A DNA stretch of 7,205 nucleotides from Gammaproteobacteria bacterium (GTDB lineage: Bacteria; Pseudomonadota; Gammaproteobacteria; Enterobacterales; Alteromonadaceae): the NCBI GenBank assembly GCA_027484495.1, contig JAIXSW010000011.1:1-7205 (forward strand), read 5' to 3'. Below, piece by piece: positions 1 through 6,229 of this stretch (positions within the stretch are counted from its first letter, which is position 1; each line of letters starts with the position of its first letter). The translations under genes were made by a program, and so were the position numbers. The notes beneath the pieces are model-generated. The model ran no database searches and was not told the origin of the DNA. It saw only the letters and a program-made list of their open reading frames with translations.

Positions 1-318
1 ATAGACGGCAAATAATTCGCGGAAGAGCGCCGCCGACTGTTCGAGCTGTAATTCTGCAGATGCCGGCATGACGTCGGGCCAGCGGCTATGAATATAACGG
101 ACGTCATCTTTGACGACCTCCAACGGGATGGCATCATGTAATGCGCCAAAATCCCAGGGCCTTCCAGGCCTTACCAGACAAATCACATCAAGACCCGCTT
201 GCTGCAATGCTTTGGCAATACCGTGAGTCCTGATGGCATAACCATTACTGGCGTAAGACAGGCCATGACTGACCAGGTAGACCAGTCGCGTCTTCTTACT
301 TGGGATCATATTTGCCAT
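1..318 (-). CDS. Glycosyltransferase family 4 protein, N-terminal part (runs off the left edge)
   Basis: The first 106 residues are present and the frame is open to the window edge. The protein begins MANMIPSKKTRLVYLVSHGL and continues with SNGYAIRTHGIAKAL and RPGRPWDFGAL. This is the typical first beta strand, loop and helix of the N-terminal Rossmann domain of GT4 (GT-B fold) glycosyltransferases, where the SNGYAxRTH motif is common in surface-polysaccharide enzymes. The family transfers a sugar from a nucleotide-sugar donor to a lipid-linked or glycan acceptor at the cytoplasmic side; donor and acceptor cannot be told here because the C-terminal donor-binding half lies outside. Start choice: an in-frame TGA lies at 346-348 and no ATG, GTG or TTG lies between it and the ATG at 318, so the start is 318 or the in-frame ATG at 309. 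A possible Shine-Dalgarno AAGGG (331-335) sits rather far away, 12 bases from 318. It is the third gene of the minus-strand cluster, 108 bp after the heparinase-family gene. Confidence 0.85.
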   Translation of the reverse strand, partial: MANMIPSKKTRLVYLVSHGLSYASNGYAIRTHGIAKALQQAGLDVICLVRPGRPWDFGALHDAIPLEVVKDDVRYIHSRWPDVMPASAELQLEQSAALFRELFAVY

Positions 319-349
319 AATAAAATTAAGCCCTTGAAATAATGCTCAC

Positions 350-367
350 GTTTATACATTAATAAAC
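350..367. repeat. Inverted repeat GTTTAT-N6-ATAAAC in the gap before the left-edge glycosyltransferase
   Basis: Perfect 6-bp arms at 350-355 and 362-367 flank the spacer ACATTA, in the 108-bp gap (319-426) between the heparinase-family gene and the left-edge glycosyltransferase gene. Read on the minus strand the left arm contributes TATAAA (356-351), a reasonable -10 element. The only -35-like match is CGAACA at an 18-base spacing, which shares just the ACA half with consensus. The repeat might be an operator, part of an internal promoter, or simply an AT-rich palindrome. The stem is too weak and lacks the GC-rich hairpin and T-run of an intrinsic terminator. The rest of the gap shows nothing recognisable. 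Confidence 0.25.
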
Positions 368-426
368 AGACACATGTTCGTACCAATCGGCATGATGCAA
401 GCAATTCGTCAGCGTGCCAGTCAGTT

Positions 427-1992
427 TTAAATGAGATTTATCAAAGTATTAATCCGCGTGACCTCTGCAGGGTACTGAACGATTAAAACTTGTGAAGGTT
501 GTTTTTCGTGATAGCTACGACTCACCCACCCTTGAATATGAGGCTCCATTTGGCCTGCTACGACTTCTATATTCAAGAAACCTGAATCAAGATGCATGAC
601 TGCGAATTTTTCATCATTGACACTTATCATACAAGTATCATCTTTCACAAAAGCCTGCACTTGTTCAGAGAAATGAAATCGAATCTCAATCGGGCTGGTT
701 GTTTTATTTAGGACTTCATCACAAATCTGCAATTCGAAACCTGGCTTCATTGTGATCTTTCGCCGGTGTTCAAAGCGATTTTCAATAAATCTGCTACCCG
801 AAAAACCTACATAATCGCCGTCCAACACCATACTATCAACAGTAACACTATTAACGGACAGGTCGGCGACCTTGAGCGGAAAATCAACCAAGCCCAAAGT
901 GTTATGGGCACTATCACTGACGAAATAGTCCCTCCAGGCACCATAATTATATGTGTACTTGCCTGAATCAGAGAACAGTTCCTTCCCACGATGAAACAGA
1001 ATAAAACTCAAATGATCAACATGCGCATGAATTTTCGTTTTACAGGTACCATGAAAAACAAATGAAAATGCATCTGCAGCTGGTTGCAATGGCATCGTTC
1101 TTAGAAAACACATACCTGATGCTGAAAGGTCTTTGTAAGTGTATATTGTGTCATTTACATTCAATGTATTAACACAAATCTTATTGTACAGCGACTCACC
1201 CTTACCTTCCGAATCTCCGATCTGATAAAATTCACCATGAACATCACTCAGCCATGGCGTGATGAATCTGGCATTTTGATATACATCATTAATTCTATCT
1301 TTAATGTTAGGAAATAACTCTGCCTGTATCTGCACAATTAAAGAAAGATTATATTTATGGTAAAAAGGCGAATTCTCATTACACAAATAATTTTCATCAA
1401 ATGCATCGTTAATCAGTGACAGGATGTTTTTCTCGCAATAACTATCTAAAGAGCTTTCACCTGTTGCCGAGCAGAGTAGCCTTAATCCATTGATTTGATG
1501 GATGGCGTGATTGCCTTTAGTAATAAATTTTTGGTTTGAGAGTTTTTCAATATGCTGTATGACCAATCGATCAATGAGATTAACTGTTGCCTCGCTGGCA
1601 TCAATTTCTTTAAGTATCTCTTTAAATAAACCTAAATGTGCCGCACGGATCCCTGTCGACATATCATACCAGGTGAACTTTGATACCTTGCCGGAATCGA
1701 CAAATGTCTGCCAGCTCTGCACCAATGCGATCATTTCATCGAACAACGCGAGCGTTGGTTCACGGAAAAACAACTCCCAATATGGGCTCAAGAATCGCCA
1801 TGCATGCAGGTTAAATTCGACATTCCGATCCTGATGTGTCCAACTTAACGGTAAAACAATCTTGACCGCTGCGGCATCAGCTCTGGCCATAAAACCGTGT
1901 TGCCGTTGCATCGTTAAATCGCCACGAATAAAAGAGCGAAACCGGTGTTTCAGCTGATCACAATCCACTGGTAGTTTCAGGGGTTCAGCCAC
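427..1992 (-). CDS. Heparinase II/III family protein (polysaccharide lyase fold), no signal peptide
   Basis: A 521-aa protein. Residues 50-240 match the alpha-helical toroid of heparinase II/III-type proteins: FNLHAWRFLSPYW (60-72), WYDMSTGIRAAHL (108-120), NHAIHQINGL (161-170) and SPFYHKYNL (208-216). From about 290 on comes the beta-sandwich Hepar_II_III domain with HAHVDHLSF (322-330), SDSGKYTY (341-348), WRDYF (353-357) and HNT (363-365). By position against the known Pedobacter enzymes, Asn161/His162, Tyr211 and His322 are the likely catalytic residues, and His324, Asp342 and His363 the likely metal ligands. The family cleaves uronic-acid-containing glycans by beta-elimination; the same fold also occurs in uronyl C5-epimerases. 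The N-terminus (MAEPLKLPVDCDQLKHRF) is polar, with no signal peptide or membrane segment, so a cytoplasmic site is inferred. The start is GTG at 1992, five bases after the upstream stop, with GGAAAG (2001-2006) as Shine-Dalgarno; coupled translation is likely. Its lines are visibly more AT-rich than its neighbours. The family is clear; the substrate is unknown. Confidence 0.92.
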   Translation of the reverse strand: MAEPLKLPVDCDQLKHRFRSFIRGDLTMQRQHGFMARADAAAVKIVLPLSWTHQDRNVEFNLHAWRFLSPYWELFFREPTLALFDEMIALVQSWQTFVDSGKVSKFTWYDMSTGIRAAHLGLFKEILKEIDASEATVNLIDRLVIQHIEKLSNQKFITKGNHAIHQINGLRLLCSATGESSLDSYCEKNILSLINDAFDENYLCNENSPFYHKYNLSLIVQIQAELFPNIKDRINDVYQNARFITPWLSDVHGEFYQIGDSEGKGESLYNKICVNTLNVNDTIYTYKDLSASGMCFLRTMPLQPAADAFSFVFHGTCKTKIHAHVDHLSFILFHRGKELFSDSGKYTYNYGAWRDYFVSDSAHNTLGLVDFPLKVADLSVNSVTVDSMVLDGDYVGFSGSRFIENRFEHRRKITMKPGFELQICDEVLNKTTSPIEIRFHFSEQVQAFVKDDTCMISVNDEKFAVMHLDSGFLNIEVVAGQMEPHIQGWVSRSYHEKQPSQVLIVQYPAEVTRINTLINLI

Positions 1993-1997
1993 GTGAC

Positions 1998-4900
1998 TTA
2001 CTTTCCAATCGTCTGTTGATAACCGCTTTGCGTCCTGACCCGTTGCGCTGCTGCTGCGGATAAACGGCTAAATAACTCAGGTTCATGGTAAAGCCGGACA
2101 ATAGCTGCAGCCATGGCAGCAGCATTTTCAGCGGGGACCACAAAACCACATTGATCATCAACAAATTCAGGTATCGCCGCGACCGCGGTGGTGATCGGCA
2201 CCAACCCCGAAGCCATTGCCTCATCACGGGACACGCCCTGCGAGTCCATTCGGGTTGGTGTCAGAAAAACGCCGTATTGCTGATGCAACTCTGCGATCTC
2301 AGCATGATTCATAAATCCCTTGATCAGTTTGACATTTGTAAACTGTTGTAGCGGCGAGGTTATCTCTTCAAACAATTCACCATCACCAACCAAACAAATA
2401 TCCAGTTGATCGAAAAAGTCCTGACTTGCCAGCTGCAAAATCGTTGCGACGGTCAAATCATTGGCATACTTGCGGCTGGCATAGGGTCTGATCGAGAGTA
2501 ATTTCAGTCGCTGTGAAACTGGCTTTGGCTGATAACGAAATAAATCGCCATCAATAAAATTGTGGATAATTTGATATTGTTGTTCAGCCAAACGGACGCC
2601 GATATCAGCAAATGATTCTTCTGCAAAGTATTGAGAAACAAAAATAAACTGCAGATGCGGATGATTATACTGCAGGACTTCCTGCCACAACTTCACCCGC
2701 TGATCACTGAGCTTCTTCATCCTGATTACTTCAGCTTCGGGCAACCGCTCGAACTCGTAAGCCCTACGTTGCCACACCTGAATTTCAGCACCGTGCACCC
2801 AGACCGTCACTTTGATTTTATCCAGATGTTTTTTCAGTACCTGCCACATATTATTATCGAGCAAATGAACCAAAACATGCTGGTAATGACCAGTGCGCAA
2901 GGTCGCGTCAAGCAAGGCCACAGGACCACCGGCAATATCGATATTCTCAAACTCGCGGTAACCAATCTGGTTGACCCGCCCCAGACGGAAAATATCGACT
3001 CCGAGCCCTTGTTCCCGGTAGGCACGAACGCGGCTATGTAAAAACCCATAACGATACAGATCGTCATACGCTGGGTATTGTTTGGTGAGGACCAGATTAC
3101 GGTGTACGCCATATACGGCTGTCGGCATTTCCGGCACTACCCCAATGACAAACCGGTCAAGTGTAAGATTGCACTGGCCTTGCAGGCGCAATCCAAGTCG
3201 CACCATCGTGCATTCAGCCGGAATAGCCAATGTATGCTTGGCACCAACATCGCGGTTGATTGAGTGCCCAAGTTTCTTATTTTGTGCAGACCAGTATTCA
3301 AATACTGTCCTGACATCGCCCCGGCAATCGTCAGCCAGCAACTGGAACTGACTATTGCTCAGCAGGTTTACTGCTTCCCGACTGAATTTTTTATTGAAGT
3401 ACAAATAAGCATGCTGATCAGCGCTCAGATCTGCAGACACTTTGAGACGATTCTCTGTGCACTCCAGCCCGATCTGATGGACCGGTGGGTGCGGTAATAA
3501 ATTACACAGCTGTCTGGCGGTGACGATTTTCAGAAATGGACTCTCATCCAGCACCAGCGGAACATTGACCGTTTCTGCAGCTGGTTGCAGTGACGCTTGG
3601 GGCAGTAACTCGGTGTCGAGATCAATACCACAGAATGTCACATCATTCGCGTTAACTAATTCAGTCAGCGCTTCCGGTTTTGCTGAGTGATTGAAGTCAG
3701 CACAATAGCTGAACTCATCGATACTGAGCAGTGTCGTGCCACTGATTCTCGTCTGTTGTGGCGAAAGGCAAAACTGAGCGATTAATTCAGCATCCAGCGC
3801 TGCAAACGGCAGCAAGGCGCGACGTAACATCAGCTCCGAAACTTGACGGTACTGAGAACCGTCATTGCACAAATCGCCGGTAAGCCCCTGATAATACGTC
3901 GCTTTGCCGACACCAGCGCCGGCAATATATGCAGTCGAAAGGATTAAATCCTGCAAATAGTCAGGGCCGTAATAATCCTCAACCGCATAAAATGCACAGT
4001 AATCAAATTGATTACTCACGGCTTGGATTAACTGCTCTGTGGTATTGAACAGCTGAACCTGATTGTCAGGCATCGTCTGATGCAGTTCTGGCGGAGCAAC
4101 ACAGAACAGCTTTTTATTCGGGTAGGTCTGACGTATAAACATCTGGTACACAGCAGTTGCCTCAGCACTACTCTTTACTGCTGCGATCACTGCCACCGAC
4201 TGCTGCATTCCCGCCGGTGCCAACCCAAACACCAGCTGACAAATCTGGGTCAATCGGTGCCGATAAGTATGCTGCTGCATCACTTTACGTAAGCCTTGCA
4301 ACCGGAACTTTCGATACTGCAGTTCCGTACTACAGACAGTCGACAAACGTTGCTGCAACTGCCCGGCGTCATCTGAACAGATAACCAGATCGCCAAACAG
4401 GGTACGGACACCCCGCGAGTAATTACTGACAACGACCGTATTACTGGCCAGCAGCTCAAATACCCGTCGGGCGAACATCGTTTGCGATTGCTTGATGGTA
4501 TTCATGTTGATACCAAACCGATAGCCTTTATAAGCTTTGTCGATCTGATCAAAAGGCAAAGAGCCCAGGATCATGGGGCGGTACTGCTCAGGAAACTGGT
4601 AATGCGGATGCGGGTTTTCGTGATTGCGGTCATAGATATCGACCGGTCGGAATTGTTTGACCGTATCAATCAGCGCGGCAAAATCCCGTTGCCGTTCGGG
4701 ATAGCGCAGATAATATGACCCTGCAAAGTTGAATGCGTCTTTCCGGTCAAATAGCTCTAGCGGATTATGCTGTTGCGTCTGCGCAGCGAAAGGTAACAGG
4801 CTAACCTGTTGGTGACCGAGCGCCGCTTTATAACGTGGCACACAATCCACGTCGGTAGTAAATACAAAGTCAGCCGCAGCTGCGACAGGTAAAAATGTAC

Positions 4901-5810
4901 TGAAATGTACCGGGTCTTCTTTGTTCCAGAAAATAACCGGCACCTGATGCAATCTGCACCAGGCAATCGCAAGGATCAGCTCTGCGGCCCTGTTACTGAC
5001 TTTCATTTTCCAGCTGTCATTCACCCCTTTCCATGCCGACTCAATAAAGAACAATTGAGGCTGAAAAGCTTCCAGTTGTGCGACAACGTCTTCTGGCGAC
5101 AGATGCAACAAGGTTGCCTCTGGTTCAAAGCAGCCGCGGGTGAACTCGTCCATGATCGCAACAATTCTGCAATTTCTATTTCGCAGCTGGCTGCTGTCTG
5201 GTGCCGCCACCGGGACTGCGTGAGACCGCCGCCGCAGCAATTGCCATAACTGCAGGGTACTGGCGACCGAGTAAGCCAACTGCTGACCTGTCCAACGCAC
5301 TTGAATGGCAAGTACCAGCGCTGCGGGGACATGATGCTGGATTAATGACTGGCGTTGCCGCGCACTATGAGCCCAAACCTGCTCGCAATGTTTCAACAGC
5401 ATCTTGGCCAACGTCGTGTTGAACAGTGCTTCGTCGGCATCAGACGCAGTTGCGTCCAGCACCCAAGGCATATGCAGTTGCCTGGCGGCCAATATTACCG
5501 TTGCCGTTTGCTCATTTAACTGATTAAAAATCAACAGTTCCGGCCGCAAGACTTGCAGATAATCCGTCGCAACCGCCAGATTGCTCTCTGCCATTGACCT
5601 GTCGAGCAGCGGGGTCTGTAGACCCAGAGACAAAGTCCGTAACTGCTGATGCGCTTGCTCCAAGGCGTCTGGACTTTCACTGAGTTGTAATTTGACCACA
5701 TCCAATGCACTGTTCTGCATCTCACGGCAAAAGGCATCAACATGGGGCTGGCTTGCGGATTCCGTGGCTGGCGCCGTCGTTACATAAAGAATTCGGGGAG
5801 TTAAATGCAT
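1998..5810 (-). CDS. Large multidomain glycosyltransferase (CgeB-type module, GT2-like segment, C-terminal GT4)
   Basis: Counted from the ATG at 5810 it has 1270 aa. Residues 1-205 resemble a GT4 N-terminal Rossmann half (RILYVTTAP; LRPELLIFNQ; ARQLHMPWVLD). Residues 215-530 form a CgeB/Glyco_trans_1_2 module: ESAWKG (257-262), WNKEDPVHF (295-303), FAGSYYLRYPER (362-373), SLPFDQIDKAYKGYR (417-431), FARRVFELLASN (446-457). Residues 538-704 look like a GT2 fold (RQTYPNKKL; EDYYGPDYL at 611-619; GKATYY) but without a clear DxD. Residues 784-891 may be a beta-sandwich of carbohydrate-binding type. Residues 904-1270 are a full GT4: VHGAE (1005-1009), HNFIDGDLF (1083-1091), Arg1108 and Lys1114 for donor phosphates, VGDGELF, and DSQGVSRDEA, where Asp1189 replaces the first Glu of EX7E and Glu1197 is kept. 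It probably adds two or more sugars to a surface glycan in the cytoplasm. The frame is open up to an ATG at 5978, but those extra 56 residues are Cys/Arg-rich and unlike the family, whose first strand begins at MHLTPRILYVT. AAGG lies close to the chosen ATG. It is the first gene of the cluster. Confidence 0.93.
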   Translation of the reverse strand: MHLTPRILYVTTAPATESASQPHVDAFCREMQNSALDVVKLQLSESPDALEQAHQQLRTLSLGLQTPLLDRSMAESNLAVATDYLQVLRPELLIFNQLNEQTATVILAARQLHMPWVLDATASDADEALFNTTLAKMLLKHCEQVWAHSARQRQSLIQHHVPAALVLAIQVRWTGQQLAYSVASTLQLWQLLRRRSHAVPVAAPDSSQLRNRNCRIVAIMDEFTRGCFEPEATLLHLSPEDVVAQLEAFQPQLFFIESAWKGVNDSWKMKVSNRAAELILAIAWCRLHQVPVIFWNKEDPVHFSTFLPVAAAADFVFTTDVDCVPRYKAALGHQQVSLLPFAAQTQQHNPLELFDRKDAFNFAGSYYLRYPERQRDFAALIDTVKQFRPVDIYDRNHENPHPHYQFPEQYRPMILGSLPFDQIDKAYKGYRFGINMNTIKQSQTMFARRVFELLASNTVVVSNYSRGVRTLFGDLVICSDDAGQLQQRLSTVCSTELQYRKFRLQGLRKVMQQHTYRHRLTQICQLVFGLAPAGMQQSVAVIAAVKSSAEATAVYQMFIRQTYPNKKLFCVAPPELHQTMPDNQVQLFNTTEQLIQAVSNQFDYCAFYAVEDYYGPDYLQDLILSTAYIAGAGVGKATYYQGLTGDLCNDGSQYRQVSELMLRRALLPFAALDAELIAQFCLSPQQTRISGTTLLSIDEFSYCADFNHSAKPEALTELVNANDVTFCGIDLDTELLPQASLQPAAETVNVPLVLDESPFLKIVTARQLCNLLPHPPVHQIGLECTENRLKVSADLSADQHAYLYFNKKFSREAVNLLSNSQFQLLADDCRGDVRTVFEYWSAQNKKLGHSINRDVGAKHTLAIPAECTMVRLGLRLQGQCNLTLDRFVIGVVPEMPTAVYGVHRNLVLTKQYPAYDDLYRYGFLHSRVRAYREQGLGVDIFRLGRVNQIGYREFENIDIAGGPVALLDATLRTGHYQHVLVHLLDNNMWQVLKKHLDKIKVTVWVHGAEIQVWQRRAYEFERLPEAEVIRMKKLSDQRVKLWQEVLQYNHPHLQFIFVSQYFAEESFADIGVRLAEQQYQIIHNFIDGDLFRYQPKPVSQRLKLLSIRPYASRKYANDLTVATILQLASQDFFDQLDICLVGDGELFEEITSPLQQFTNVKLIKGFMNHAEIAELHQQYGVFLTPTRMDSQGVSRDEAMASGLVPITTAVAAIPEFVDDQCGFVVPAENAAAMAAAIVRLYHEPELFSRLSAAAAQRVRTQSGYQQTIGK
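2001..2006 (-). promoter_or_regulatory. Ribosome binding site supporting the GTG start of the heparinase-family gene
   Basis: On the minus strand GGAAAG ends 8 bases before the GTG at 1992. It lies inside the last codons of the large glycosyltransferase gene, whose TAA occupies 2000-1998. This decides the unusual GTG start: no other plausible start lies nearby, and the arrangement suggests that translation of the second gene is coupled to the first. Confidence 0.6.
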
Positions 5811-5882
5811 AGTCCTTATACTTTTCCGCTCTCTGTCCTGACGGTCAACATTACCGCCATGTCTGCTCTTTGCAAAGGATTC

Positions 5883-5891
5883 ATCATAGCA
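5883..5891 (-). promoter_or_regulatory. Candidate extended -10 promoter for the glycosyltransferase/heparinase cluster
   Basis: Reading the minus strand, TGC followed by TATGAT (5891-5883) matches an extended -10 element (TGn plus TATAAT with one mismatch). No -35 hexamer is found 16-18 bases upstream, which an extended -10 promoter can tolerate. It would start transcription near 5876 and give a leader of roughly 65 bases before the ATG at 5810. This is a motif match only. Confidence 0.4.
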
Positions 5892-6219
5892 GAACTCCTG
5901 ATTACACCGACAGCAGCAATAGCACCAGTTGTTTCTGTTTGAGTGTTTGAGTGACGTTCTTGGCAAAGTACACTTCAAGCCGCAGATTTTGCAGCTTTTA
6001 CCGGGCGGTCACGCAAAGACGCAGATTTATGTCCGCATGATGCGCAAAAATGTCGCACCAAAATTGCTCGGGGCAAGTTATTTTAGGCAGGCGATGATAT
6101 CGTTGAGATATTAGATCAGCGAAACCGTTTTTCGCTGCAAACCCTTTACAAATTTCCCAGTTAATTTGTTCAGCAAAGCAGTAGGGATCTGACCTGCTGT
6201 TTTGATACCCACAACAACA

Positions 6220-6225
6220 TGGAGG
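6220..6225 (+). promoter_or_regulatory. Strong Shine-Dalgarno for the secreted LRR-like protein
   Basis: TGGAGG lies four bases before the ATG at 6230. The strong match to the 16S rRNA 3' end, followed directly by a signal-peptide sequence, fixes the start of the rightward gene. Confidence 0.75.
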
Positions 6226-6229
6226 TTGC

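Larger units (their letters stand above)
5811..6229. other. Divergent intergenic region (419 bp) between the glycan cluster and the secreted-protein gene
   Basis: No convincing gene is seen here on either strand; short open frames crossing it have no family-like features. It holds the candidate minus-strand extended -10 element (5883-5891), a 9-base direct repeat CGCAGATTT (5981-5989 and 6020-6028), ACGCA twice within 13 bases (6011-6023), and a small inverted repeat ATATC-N5-GATAT (6097-6111). TTGAGA (6103-6108) and TTTACA (6145-6150) look like -35 hexamers for the rightward gene, but neither has a good -10 at 16-18 bases. No intrinsic terminator was recognised. The length leaves room for regulator binding to two divergent promoters, which is inference. 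Confidence 0.6.

Noticed and set aside
4905..5422. Plus-strand and alternative-frame open frames of 70-114 aa within the large glycosyltransferase
   Set aside because: They are shadows of a long, well-supported coding frame, with no start signals or recognisable motifs.
5811..5978. In-frame upstream extension of the large glycosyltransferase to an ATG at 5978
   Set aside because: The added 56 residues are Cys/Arg/Asn-rich and unlike any glycosyltransferase N-terminus; the Rossmann first strand begins right after the ATG at 5810, and a candidate promoter lies inside the extension.
391..6044. GCATGATGC present in both intergenic regions as a possible shared operator
   Set aside because: A 9-base match between gaps of about 108 and 419 bp has a considerable chance of arising at random, and the flanking bases do not extend it.
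6031..6050. Small hairpin CGCA-TGA-TGCG near 6034-6044 followed by an A-run, as an intrinsic terminator
   Set aside because: The stem is only four base pairs, no gene ends nearby on either strand, and the T-run on the minus strand precedes the hairpin instead of following it.
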